Of a stretch of 64,000 nucleotides of DNA, positions 21,960 through 31,964 are shown one piece after another; the stretch's first letter is position 1, and each line of letters starts with the position of its first letter. The notes under the pieces were generated by a model. It did not search any database. It was not told where the DNA came from and saw only the letters and a list, made by a program, of their open reading frames with translations. The DNA lies in NCBI GenBank assembly GCA_011109175.1, contig RDEW01000005.1, forward strand, positions 324,043 to 388,042, read 5' to 3'. The translations under genes and the position numbers were made by a program. The stretch comes from Dicyema japonicum (lineage: Eukaryota; Dicyemida; Rhombozoa; Dicyemidae).

Positions 21960-23115
21960 GCCCCTAGCCCACCCAAAAGAAACGGACCACGGGTTCTTCA
22001 ACTAAATATCAATGGAGTAAGGGGGAAAATATTGGAACTGCGCTCTCTCCTGGCGGAGCTGAAGATCGACGTGGCTTTGATTCAATAGACGAAACTGCCT
22101 ATAAACAGTTCTATCCCAGTGTTCCCTGCATACAAGTCAATACGGACTAACTGGACGAAGAAGTGGGATAGTGACCCACTCATTTATATTGGAAAGACGT
22201 TAAATGTGTGGACATCACTTCAGTGGTAAAGAAAATTTTGGGAGACGACGATCTTACTGAAATCAACGCAATCTCACTTGGAACAAAAATGCAAAATTTC
22301 TTTTGTGGACATTTACGCGCCTCCACCTCACCTCTCTCTCCCCTGCTCTTCAACCTGTACACCAATGTCCTTCCACCAATGACGATCCCGATACATTAAT
22401 ACTCTCATACGCAGATGACATTGTTCTTTCGACAAGAGACTCTAACTATGAGAAGGCAGGAATAAAACTTCAAATCGACTGGAAATTTCTACAAAAAAGT
22501 CGTTTTATAACAAATTTCTCTACATATAGAAGATCATTATACTCTCCCAAAATCATATTGTTTGGATATGAAATTCCTATGAATAAGTCTCCAACAATAC
22601 TAGGATAAAAGTTGGATACTCTCCTGACATTCGGCCAACACGTCAATGACGTTATTACCAAAGTCAGAAAAGGACCAACATATTGAAAATTTTGTCCCGA
22701 TCACCAATCGGGCACAACACCTTTTTACTACAGAAAATTTACAGACAATACATACTGCCAGTAATCGAATACGCATGTCCCTCCTGGAGCTCAATGGTTT
22801 CTGAATCGTCGTCTCAAAATTAGAAGCCGCACAACTTGCTGCCTTGAAAATAATAAATAAGAAAACTGTGGATAACGTATTGAATGTTAAAGAACACCTA
22901 AGGTGGAGAGTGAAGTCATTTCTACAGTGGGCAATAAAAACCGGCTGTCCGCTTTCACTCTCTATATCTGATCATCTAGAAAATGCAGGAAATCTATGGA
23001 GAATGAGACCGTCTCCGTTTCTACCAATTCTATTGGATCTTCGAAGACCTCGAACGAGAGCCAGAACCCGGAAAACCGGGATCACTTAGTTAGTAGTTAA
23101 CTTTTAACTTTTACT
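21960..23115 (+). mobile_element. Jockey-like LINE, EN start joined to RT end
   Basis: LQLNINGVRGKILELRSLLA at about 22000-22060 is the N-terminus of an APE endonuclease; the catalytic ETK is replaced by stop-TK at 22088. After a deletion, SPLSPLLFNLYTNVL and ILSYADDIVLSTRD (about 22400) give RT motif B and box C. The C-terminus runs to about 23090. The 3' end carries GGGATCACTTAGTTAGTAG at 23078. Confidence 0.7.
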
Positions 23116-23119
23116 AATC

Positions 23120-23300
23120 CGGTGATCGTGGGGTAAAAAATAGTAACAATCCTTTAGTCCACATAATCTCGATAGGTTGGGGATATAGGAAGTGTTAAAT
23201 GACCTCTGGGGAGGGATATAGATTCTACAAACGTGGGAATTGGGTATTAGCAAAGGTAAATATTAGCAATTGGGTATTAGCATAGGAAAAACGTGGGAAT
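23120..23300 (-). mobile_element. LINE endonuclease scrap
   Basis: The minus frame gives IYIPPQRSFNTSYIPNLSRL, which corresponds to NVYIPPQGSCSTSYIFNL in the LINE at 58830-58880. Short direct repeats (AATTGGGTATTAGCA-like) occur at 23237-23285. Confidence 0.45.
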
Positions 23301-23457
23301 TGGTAGGTCACCCATCTGAAGGTCGTAGAATAGTAAGGAATGTCAAAAGGTTCTTTTCTATGCAGAACACTGAGCGCCACCACAACAAAGGTGAACCGCA
23401 TGAAGCCACGTTAGTTTTTTTTTCTTGCGCCTGCGAGGAACGAATTCTTGAGTCGTC

Positions 23458-23565
23458 TAGGGAATCGGGTTTCTGCACGAACAGGAGATCCCATGAGCGC
23501 TGCGGCTATTTGAGCGAATCTAACACGCCATCCTTAAGGGATCACCACGCGGTCAGGCCGTCTGT
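23458..23565 (+). repeat. Dispersed hairpin-bearing repeat, copy 3
   Basis: Same repeat as at 6442-6555. GGCTATTTGAGCGAA is kept but the 3' half of the stem is replaced (TCTAACACGCC), so this copy has lost the hairpin. Confidence 0.6.
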
Positions 23566-23689
23566 TGCGTTATCTTTTTATTTATTTTATTCTATTCATA
23601 TTTAAAATAAAAAATATCTAAGAAAGTCACTTAGACATGGACAACTTGATAAATCTAAATTAACCCCACTTTATTTAACCAACAATAAC

Positions 23690-25898
23690 AAGTTAATATT
23701 TAATAATCAACAACCTTCCTCGCTTGCCTGTTCGTCAGCCTCAGGCAGGTTCGATTATGGTTGCTGAAACAACTCCGAGAGCGCCTTGTCCAATTGAACC
23801 CTCTGCCCATATGGCATCTCCGGGCTCTGCCTCCTATACTCCAGTGTCAAGCTCTCTAGGGTCAGTGAACTGTAGATAGGCCTGGATAGCCCTTGTGGTA
23901 CTTTGCTGCAATTCCTGCCTAAGTCATTACTATCGGAGTAACGAGTACATTGCAACCAAGCATCTGCCCCATCTCGTTTGCAAGAAAGTTATACTTTTTT
24001 TTCCTCCACCTCCACAGTCTCCAAACGGTCTTGAGACGTGATGCCAACTTCTATGATAAGGACTTGGCCAGACTCCTTATCGTGTACCACAATGTCCGGT
24101 TTATTGTGCTTGACTAGAACCGAGGTACGGATAGCACTGTCTACCTTAATTTGGACCCTGGTGTTCTCTACTCCAGATTGCACCTTATGAGTCCGCAACT
24201 TTCTGCTGTGGCGAATACCATACTTATTGCATAGTAGAAGATGAAGACTCCTTACTACCTCGTTATGCCTCCACACATAGTCGTGGCAGAGCATGGATCC
24301 ACATCGAGTGGCTAAATGATCAACCGACATGCTCCTTGACTTACAGTGGGGACATATATTTGTTGATCGACCCCAAAAAATATTGCGGTCTTGCATATAC
24401 GTGTACAACGCCTCCGATCGAGGTGAGTTGTCACCGTATTTTAGCCATATTGTCGACGACTTAAGGTCGACATGTGGGTTGTCCAATGCTCTGAAGAGGA
24501 CCTTATGAAGGCTTTTTAAGTTGATCTTTTCCATCAAATTATTATATTGTAATTCGATCAACGCCTTCACATTTACTAGCCCACCATCATCAACACCATA
24601 CTTAGCAGACAAAAAAGGTCTGATAGTGCCTAGGTGGGTTGCCCGTGTTTTCTCGGTCGTTATTATGGCGTGCTTCCTAGCAGACACACTTGACCCAGCT
24701 ATCAGGGTGTCGTGCATTCGCATTAGGATACGCTCACTTAGTTGGACTACTCCACACAGTCCACGGCCGAATTTATCACGGGGTAAATATAGTCTCTCCT
24801 TATTGGCTGCCAGCACATGGACATGGTTCTCTCTGAGTACTCCACGGATCATAACATCCATCTCATCATACTCCTTGGGCTCAAACTCCACAACACCTAT
24901 GTAGTAGTTTAGCAGCGAGACAGCATACTCATTTAATGCTAGGAACAAATTCCTTGCATTTAGAGACGTCTTACATAATAACGCTGCTCTTTTACGGATG
25001 CCTTCAGTAATTTGTCGCTTTGTCTCAGGCATTATAAGGGACTTTGGAGATTCGGTAACACCCAGATACTTATATCCTTCGTGTTCCTCTAGGACTCTTA
25101 CTAACTCGCTACATACTTGCGTGTTAGTCGCAGACTTTGAATAATTCAAATCTAGTCCTATACTCTCAAAGAATTCCCTGGCACAGACCCCCATGGAGTA
25201 GAGCTCCTCGGCTGTTCGAGCATACATCTTCAGGTCATCGATAAAAAGAAGGTGATTTGTACTGAAACAAACCCCCTCACAATGAACTGGTATTTGCTCA
25301 AACCGGTCATTGAGGCGGCGACTCAATGGCTCCAAACAGAGAACAAAGAGTAGCGGAGACATGCTATTTCCCTGAAGGATCCCCCTTTTGAGTTTTACCT
25401 CGCCTATCCAATGCCTATTATAGTTCAGATGAATACTCCACCTATTCATCACAGCCACTACAAAGCTGATGAACCACACAGGCATACACAGACTGTGTAG
25501 GCACTCGACAAGGTAAGAATGATCAACTGAATCGTAAGCCTTCTTCACATCCACCCACATAGACAAAAGTGAGTTTCCGTGAGACACAGAAAGGCATTTG
25601 TTGATCAAAGCCTGCTCTTTTGCCCCCTACAATTTCTCACAGTACCCAACTGATTCTCGGAGAGAATCCCATTTGCTTCTACAAAGCTCCTGACCTCATT
25701 AGCCATCAATTTGGTCATCAGTTTATACAGGGTTGGCATGCAGGTTATCGGTCGATAATCTGCAGCAGATTGAGGGTTGTTCAGCTTTGGGATCAAATAA
25801 GTTGTCTCGTTGCAGGCCCAATCAGGAATCGTTTCCGGGTAAGTGATGCTTTTCTGTAATACACGACACAAACTCGTGCAATGAAGTGCATCTTTTGT
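23690..25898 (-). mobile_element. R2-like non-LTR retrotransposon, copy 2 (5' truncated)
   Basis: Nearly identical to 2036-3510 over their shared part and extending further 3'. It begins at about 25898 within the fingers region and runs through RT, zinc knuckle and restriction-like endonuclease, with a 3' UTR to about 23690. There is a frameshift near 25610. Downstream of the main ORF, one frame continues as YNFLANEMGQMLGCNVLVTP, a TAG at 23923-23925 follows VMT, and homologous residues resume after it, so the C-terminus is degraded. 5' truncation is the usual outcome of target-primed reverse transcription. Confidence 0.85.
23989..25608 (-). CDS. R2-like RT with zinc knuckle and PD-(D/E)XK endonuclease
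   Basis: A 539-codon open frame. RT motif A is VDVKKAYDSVDH, motif B is LQGNSMSPLLFVLCLEPLSR, and box C FIDDLKMYA (about 25220-25245) has both Asp. The C-terminal knuckle is CPHCKSRSMSVDHLATRC. The nuclease has KPDIVVHDKESGQVLIIEV, i.e. PD...E with the acidic residues in place, followed by a short frameshift. In this class the protein nicks the target DNA and primes cDNA synthesis from its own RNA. No rDNA target is nearby. All catalytic residues I can place are intact, but the N-terminal DNA-binding region is missing because of 5' truncation. Confidence 0.85.
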   Translation of the reverse strand: MINKCLSVSHGNSLLSMWVDVKKAYDSVDHSYLVECLHSLCMPVWFISFVVAVMNRWSIHLNYNRHWIGEVKLKRGILQGNSMSPLLFVLCLEPLSRRLNDRFEQIPVHCEGVCFSTNHLLFIDDLKMYARTAEELYSMGVCAREFFESIGLDLNYSKSATNTQVCSELVRVLEEHEGYKYLGVTESPKSLIMPETKRQITEGIRKRAALLCKTSLNARNLFLALNEYAVSLLNYYIGVVEFEPKEYDEMDVMIRGVLRENHVHVLAANKERLYLPRDKFGRGLCGVVQLSERILMRMHDTLIAGSSVSARKHAIITTEKTRATHLGTIRPFLSAKYGVDDGGLVNVKALIELQYNNLMEKINLKSLHKVLFRALDNPHVDLKSSTIWLKYGDNSPRSEALYTYMQDRNIFWGRSTNICPHCKSRSMSVDHLATRCGSMLCHDYVWRHNEVVRSLHLLLCNKYGIRHSRKLRTHKVQSGVENTRVQIKVDSAIRTSVLVKHNKPDIVVHDKESGQVLIIEVGITSQDRLETVEVEEKKV

Positions 25899-25899
25899 T

Positions 25900-26130
25900 G
25901 ATAAATCTACAACAGGAGTTATTTAATAAAACATAACCCATATTTCAAACTTTCGAAATTATAAATAATTTTCAATAATTCTCTTATATTTCTAAAAAAT
26001 ATAATTAAAATATTTAATTGTTGGTTAACCAATTATTATTTTCACGTTGCATTTAATTTTGTGACGTCTTTAGTCTAGTCCAGTGTTTTTTATCATTATT
26101 GTTGGCGCATATGATTACTTTTTTCCCCGA
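25900..26130. other. AT-rich spacer, no gene recognised
   Basis: AT-rich sequence adjoining the 5' truncation point of R2-like copy 2. Nothing is recognised. Confidence 0.4.
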
Positions 26131-26138
26131 CTTAATTC

Positions 26139-26492
26139 TTGATGAATTTAGTTTATGATGCGCTGATAAAATTAAACATTTCGTTTATAGTCATTTTTCA
26201 TGTATCTAAGACGAGAGTTGTGCATGGCTCAGATCATCCCCATGCACCTTCCTGGACGCTACTGGAGGACGAAATCGCGAGAATATGGGTTTTTGATTTC
26301 TTTCAAGTGGATGTTTGTGCGATCACTAATGTAGACGTGGAGGAATGGTATACGTTAATGGGATTCACATTTCCCCTGCCGGAAGAGGTAGAAAGGAGTC
26401 TAAGGAATATAGTCATCAACAGAGTTATCTTGTGGGGACTCGAAGCTACCGTATTCCCGGTTCTATGTCTAATTCTTGTGACTCATGGATAG
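26139..26492 (+). other. Unassigned 117-codon open frame
   Basis: Open from 26139 with a hydrophobic end (LWGLEATVFPVLCLILV). It overlaps another open frame at 26345-26536. No family is recognised. It lies 3' of and convergent with the YrdC gene. It could be an exon or an unknown repeat. Confidence 0.25.
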
Positions 26493-26781
26493 TTAATCAC
26501 GACTATGTTACTTTTGGACTGGTAAGACGTCTCTAACGTGATCATCAATGAAATTTGAGATACAGCTACGAAGGAATTCTATGACTATCGTTAACAGAGA
26601 ACTCCCCTGAATCGTTATCATCTGCGGCAATGCTTAATATCTCTAGGCAGCTGAAACCTAATGAAAGTTTAGTTTAACGACCAATGTGCTCAGAAAAACT
26701 AATATGTCACTAGAAAATTTCACAAAGTCCAAATTCAAGTAGAATAAGCTTAGTTCTCTCCAAGGCACTGAAAGTATAAAA

Positions 26782-27424
26782 TTAACCAAACCTCCCATTT
26801 CGAATAATTTTGAACATATTTGGACGACTTAGATCAACCACTGTGGATCCGGCTCGCATTTCCTCGGTACAGTGCAATCTTCCTCCATCAACTATGAGGT
26901 CAAGTCGAGGCCACAAGATTTCAAAGTCCTCAAATGAGCAACTCAACTACCTCCTTGCATAAGGGACTCATATCACCACTTATATTAGCACTCGTCAGCA
27001 AAATAGGACTCCCTAGTTGTTTCACAATTTGAACCACCAACGGGTAATCAGGGATTCTGAAGCCTATGAGTAAACTTCCAACATTCAGATGAGAAAAATC
27101 AGTCACAGTTCTTTCAAAAAGAAGGGTCACTGGTCCCGGAAGCAGTTTGTTCAATAATTCAGAGGAAACCGTAACTTTTGCAAAACTAAAATTTATTTTT
27201 GAATGAAACTCTGATATTTGATCAACTGAACTGATGGCTATCGACAAAGGCTTAGTGTAGTCTCTTCCTTTGATATCATATATTTTATCGAATGCCCTAG
27301 AACTAGTGAGGGATCCTGCTATTCCATAAATGGTGTCAGTAGGGATGGCTATAATTCCTTCGTTGATGAGAGCACAGACTGACTTATTTATGACTGAGGA
27401 CGCGGAAGCCAAAAGTATATTCAT
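26782..27424 (-). CDS. YRDC: YrdC/Sua5-type threonylcarbamoyl-AMP synthase
   Basis: This enzyme makes threonylcarbamoyl-AMP for the t6A37 modification of ANN-decoding tRNAs. Exon 1 (27424-26951) carries IPTDTIYGIAG, KGRDYTKPLSIAI (KxRxxxKPL motif), LPGPVTLLF and SPILLTSANISG (SANxSG). A 22-nt intron at 26929-26950 joins it to an exon encoding DLIVDGGRLH, STVVDLSRPNMFKIIRNG and a stop at 26782-26784; without the splice the frame stops at once. The product of about 205 residues fits the single-domain YRDC form, without the Sua5 extension. A short N-terminus without a long targeting peptide is visible. The gene appears intact. Confidence 0.9.
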
Positions 27425-27499
27425 TTATTTGAGTAAAATTGTGGTTTTTATTTTAAAATAACATTAAAATTAAAAAATCGATTTATTTAAAAAAATAAG

Positions 27500-27815
27500 A
27501 TTAAAATTATATCCGAATCAAAATTGTGGAGGAATTCCGAAGAGTATCTGCAACATTCAAATGAAGGCAAAAAACCTACTAAGGTAATATTCCCGTGTGG
27601 AAATCCTGCCCAGAAACCTAGAAAATATGATAGAGGCGACTGGAACAGTGCCCCTGCGAAGGACTCGAGTATGCGGACCCCGTCCATATCGGAAATGCGC
27701 AGGAACGCAGTCGGAACACCGAGAAAAGGTGCGGAGACTGTTGAGGGAGGCCGGGATCACCTGAATTTTGTTTATTTTGGATATGATGGTGGTTTTCTGG
27801 TTCAACAATAATAAT
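27500..27815 (+). mobile_element. LINE 3' end
   Basis: The C-terminal coding end of a LINE (MRRNAVGTPRKGAETVEGG region) is followed by the 3' UTR, with GGGATCACCTGAATTTTG at 27753 and a (TAA)n tract at about 27807. The same UTR occurs inverted at 47303-47510. Confidence 0.55.
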
Positions 27816-27899
27816 AATAATGCGTTGGTAGGCCACCCTTTTAGAAGGGTAGGGAAATTCGAATGGTTCTCTTCCTTGCAGAAGGTTTTCTAGTTCAAT

Positions 27900-29162
27900 A
27901 ATAATCTGACCGGAAGAGGAAGCGGGGTGGTGGTCTATCCATTTTATATCGGAAAGATCTTAAATGTGTGGACATCACTGATATCGACTTGGTCAGTCAC
28001 TTACAACTCAAGAAGTGACCATAATGCCATCCTTTTGAAGATCAAGAGAGAAACGTCAACTAGGAGGAGGTCCCCAGAACAATTCAACTACAAACGCGCA
28101 GACTCGAGACTTTACCGTACACCCATAAAGACCATAAGAAGTCAAATGTATCCCCGAAATATTTCAGTAAACCGAAAAATGAACCGGATACGATTCACTT
28201 CACTGAAAACGACGTGAGATATGCATTGAAAGCCATTAAAACAATTTATTCTAACGGACCGGATAAGATCCCAATGATCCTCCTAAAGAATCTGGGAGAC
28301 TATGGAATCGCTGCATTAACGAGGAGATTCAACCACTCTATTAACAAAAATTCTATTCCTGCCTTATGGAAGCTTACCCACCTACGTCCAATTTTGAAAC
28401 CCGGTAAAGTGAAGAAGGACCCAGCTTCGTACAGACCGGTCGCTTTATTGTGTACGGTGTTGAAAATTCTAAAAAGACTGGTTCTTCCGAAAATCAAAAA
28501 TTTCTTCCCGGACTTGTCATTTCAACATGGTTTTAAAAAGGAGAGCTCTACTTCAACCCACTTATCTGCATTGACTAGCTTTATACGATATGGTTTCTCG
28601 CACAGTCCGAGACACATGAAGACTGTACTTTGCTCCATAGACGTCCACAAAGATTTTGACTCTGTGTCAAGGAGGATTCTTACTTGGAAAATTTACTAAA
28701 CTAGATCCCTCAAAGCTCAAACTCTAGCTAGCTAACTTCCTTGGTGGTCGGAGGGGACGCGTCTGCATTGGTCAGTCAAGGTCTATTTCACGGCTTCTCC
28801 TTATGGGGTTCCCCAAAGATCCCCTTTGTCTCCAGTTTTATTCAATCCACTCATGGCGGACTTCCCACTCCAGACTCCGAAAGTGATATTCTAACTTATG
28901 CCGACGACATCGTCATTGCGTCACGCGATCAGGACATCCAGATTGCCACTTCGCGCATGCAAGAAAATCTGGACCGTTTTGACGAATGGCTATCAAAGAA
29001 TCGCCTAACTGCCTGCAGTGAAAAGTCCGTCACAACCCTATTTACTTCAGACAAAAGACTGGGAAGACGGTCGAACTGAAAGCAAATGAAATGCCTGACA
29101 GGCTTATGGAAGATCGAAAGCATACTGTTTTGAGCACTGTATATAAACAATTCATTGAACCA
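27900..29162 (+). mobile_element. Jockey-like LINE, 5' part of an interrupted copy
   Basis: An endonuclease end with RSDHN is followed by RT fingers and palm at 28214-28699 (SYRPVALLCTVLKILKRLVL; CSIDVHKDFDS is motif A). After a frameshift, 28741-29079 has LTYADDIVIASRD. At 29162 the sequence breaks where another LINE is inserted. The 3' UTR resumes at about 30486 and ends at 30815. It is related to 11141-12075. Confidence 0.75.
28214..28699 (+). pseudogene. LINE RT fingers/palm fragment
   Basis: A 161-codon open frame includes NGPDKIPMILLKNLGDYGIA, ASYRPVALLCTVLKILKRLV, FQHGFKKESSTSTHLSALTS and CSIDVHKDFDSVSRRIL. This is the first half of a Jockey-like RT. A stop and frameshift separate it from its own box C at about 28900. 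Confidence 0.7.
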
Positions 29163-30485
29163 TGAACCCGACGGAGCTGATCCCGAGAAGAGAGAGCTTA
29201 AAAAAACTTCTTACTTATTTCCCCGGACGATCTCAAATGCTAATATAAAGATAACGACAGAGGACGTCGTGATTGCCATTAGAGCATGCAAAGCTAACGC
29301 CCTGGACATGACCAAGTTATCATGAGAATGTTAAAGGAAGGCACAGATGATCTGCTGCTCGTGCTGAAGAATTTTATTCAACGCGAGCATAGATTATGGT
29401 ATGTCCCCAAACGCTTGGAAAACCTCGATGATCCTGAATCCGGGAAGTCGGAGGGACCCTCTCAACTATAGGCCGATCAGCCTCATCTTTTTCCAAGATT
29501 GTTGAGCGAATTATCTTCAAGAGTATAAACGAGCACATAGAAGAACGTCGTTTCCTCCTCGCAAAACAATGTTGCTTCAGACCTGGAAAATCCTGCACGG
29601 ATTGCATCCACCACATGCATTCGGTGGTATTGAGAGGTCTGGAATTCAATAGACAAGTTAACCTGGTATGTTTGGACCTGTCCAAGGCTTTCGATAGCAC
29701 ATGGCATGGAGCCCTGCTATCAAGGCTAGCGGCTGCTAACATCCAAAGGAAACTTTTCATATGGATAAAGTACTTCCTAACAGGACGGACTTCCCGAGTA
29801 CGTGTTGGGACGAGTATGTCAAAAGATATCCTACTGAAGAGGTTGCGTTCCACAGGGCTCTGTCTTGAGCCCGCTTCTGTTCAATATGTTTCTATCAGAC
29901 TTTCCAATTCCCCCGGGTACGAACACCAAACTATATACGCAGACGATATTCTAATTACAGATGTCTGGGAAGTCAACTTATCGGAAAGAGTCATTCATTG
30001 ACCAAGTGCAAGATTGGTGCTCAAAGAGGGATGAGACTCTCTACGGAGAAGTCCAGCTACTTGAGAGTTATCCGTCTACGGAACACCGTACTCAGCTACT
30101 CACTTGATATTCCAAAAGTAAACTCACTCCGCTACCTCGGGATAGTTATTGATGGAGAAAGCTCCTTCATGGAAGATATCAGACGAAGAGCAAGTTGTTC
30201 GTAAGCTTGGAAACTTTTTGTTTATCTTCAGGAGGATCATTCTACCAGAGTTACTATACGGGTATGAAGCGTGGTTTTTCTCTCGTCAAAAGGATAGGAT
30301 AATGTTACTCATGGAAAAGTCGAGAAGGTCAGCAATAAAGTTGGCACTGGGGAAAAAGCTGTTTGATGTCCTAAGTACGGAAAAAGACAAGATTCTTGCA
30401 CCGGTTAAAAATATTGTTGAGAAGAGGATCAAGGGGATCCAACGCTAGGACGACTTCCTGTTGAATAAAGTGTTTTCGGTTTTGT
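29163..30485 (+). mobile_element. CR1/Jockey-like LINE nested in another LINE
   Basis: A different LINE lineage. It has RRFLLAKQCCFRPGKSCTDC, NLVCLDLSKAFDSTWHG (motif A), a frameshifted motif B and TIYADDILITD (box C, about 29935), then a C-terminal segment to 30448. Flanking sequence joins cleanly if it is removed: CATTGAACCATG on the left and ATGCATCTCTTATACATG on the right match the uninterrupted relative at about 11740-11770. A relative lies at 50390-51640. Confidence 0.75.
29615..30001 (+). pseudogene. LINE RT palm fragment (nested element)
   Basis: A 128-codon frame with NLVCLDLSKAFDSTWHGALL and YADDILITDV. The expected QGSxLSP motif between them is lost to a frameshift near 29840. The frame is open but not a complete RT. 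Confidence 0.65.
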
Positions 30486-30815
30486 TTTCGGTAATGCATC
30501 TCTTATACATGTGGTATATGGGGCCCATTCATCTCTTGTACGAATGTCTTGAAGATCGAGGCTAGCCTGAAAAGAGCCTTCAAAATCACGGAACGCTGGA
30601 TTTCTGGAGAGTTCCAGCCACTTGAAGCCTTGATACGAATGAACTATGGAACGCGCTGTCGTAACTGAGAAGACCCAGTCATTCGACCGATACGTGCTTG
30701 TGTGGGGTCGAGGGAGAACATCAGGCCAAGATGAGGTCCCTGCTAGTGCGTGCTGGGATCACGTGATTAGTTAGTTTGTGTAACCGTGGTTTATGGTGTT
30801 ATTATTATTATAATA
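30486..30815 (+). mobile_element. 3' UTR of the interrupted LINE
   Basis: Collinear with 11750-12075. It includes CTCTTGTACGAATGTCTTGA, GAGGTCCCTGCTAGTGCGTG and the terminal GGGATCACGTGATTAGTTAG at 30755, then a (TTA)n tract. Confidence 0.7.
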
Positions 30816-31112
30816 GAGAAATCCCAAAATATGGATTAATGTTTTTATATAGTATTTCGTTACTAGTGGCGAATTTTCCTTCGATCTCAGCTTCCTGGAC
30901 AATGCACTTTCGATCACTGTGATTAAATGAGGCTCTATTAGAACACATCGAGATCAAATTAAATTTATTGAACAAGAAAATCACTGTCATAGCCAGAATG
31001 GAAAAAATCAGTCTTTGCATGCTCATAATTGAAGGAGGTGCCGTCTATGGGAACTCCTCTGGATGGTTGTTGACTAATGGTCCTGTTTGAATAAAATTTA
31101 GGATAAAATCTG
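30815..31112 (-). mobile_element. LINE 3' end (pair of 47303-47622)
   Basis: On the minus strand the block ends in GGATTTCTC. It contains CCTCATTTAATCACAGTGAT and GACCATTAGTCAACAACCAT, shared almost base for base with 47303-47622. It stands tail to tail with the LINE to its left, so two (TTA)n-type tails meet at about 30800-30815. Confidence 0.6.
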
Positions 31113-31206
31113 GCGCCAAGTGGCATCAAGGATAAGTTAGTTTTATTTTAACGTTGGTTTTTTAAATAATTTAATTATTTCGCTCTATTTTATTTTTTTA
31201 AAATCT

Positions 31207-31790
31207 AAAACAATTCACTATCGCCAAAAACTAACAATTAACAACTGATGGATGCTCTCATAATTGAAAACGCATCTCCCCTTACGATTTGCAAGGAAAT
31301 GCGCTCAATGAGCCAGCTCCTTTCTCTCCTATTTTTTCTTCTTCGCGATGAGCGAGCCGATCCTGTTTAGCAGGGTCAGCGACCTGCTTCCAATTATTCT
31401 TATCGTTTCGTCTGCCACTGGTTCGAAGGTGAATTATTCTCTAGACATCCTTATTTTTTATCTTTAGTGTCTCAGTTTTCTAGGAAGCTGAGCCTGGATC
31501 AATTGCTGTGTTGAGAGGTTAGAGGGAGAGAGGCTATCGACACAGGTGGCGTCTCAGGCCATGTATTTACCACTCTCCCATGAGAAGAGAGTGGTTCCGT
31601 CCGGTCTTCGATTGGCTTGAGCAAGTCCAACCGGCTCCAATTGGACAGGAAATCCGGCAGCCTCAAATCCCCTAGCATTAACTCCATTTATTATATATTG
31701 GTTAGAATCGAACCGACTCTGTCTGTTGAGAAATCTTCCTATACAATTTCTCAATCGATTGAATAGAGATTTGGATGTTATGTTATGGAA
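31207..31790 (-). mobile_element. PHD-RT family C-terminal relic and 3' end
   Basis: The minus frame reads RGFEAAGFPVQLEPVGLAQA, NRRPDGTTLFSW and, after a stop, DATCVDSLSPSNL. This is the conserved C-terminal region of the PHD-RT family. The 3' UTR (31207-31300) has GATGCGTTTTCAATTATGAG, as at 49180-49220. Confidence 0.65.
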
Positions 31791-31794
31791 ATCT

Positions 31795-31964
31795 TATCCC
31801 ACAAAACTGAAACCCTATAATATTGGGGGTGGTGTTTGATCCATTATTATCGTTTTCTCAAATTTAAAAAAAGGCTTTGATTAGCGGGTCTCATAAATGA
31901 ATTACATAAAAGCGCTATTTTCTTTTCTGTTCCAACTGTTTCTGAATGTTCAGTTCTTCTACAC
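31795..31964 (+). mobile_element. LINE fragment left of the hAT insertion
   Basis: LTLGVVFDP-like sequence (ATTGGGGGTGGTGTTTGATC) marks the thumb region of a Jockey-like RT. The 8-bp sequence TTCTACAC at 31957-31964 is repeated to the right of the hAT element, after which the LINE frame resumes with NQLLKPIAEYTRALW. Confidence 0.55.

Noticed and set aside
23690-25898. R2 insertion into ribosomal DNA
   Set aside because: No 28S or 18S sequence was recognised at either side; the class is inferred from protein domains only.
29374-29853. Minus-strand 159-codon frame
   Set aside because: Antisense to the nested LINE RT motifs on the plus strand; composition follows the sense frame.
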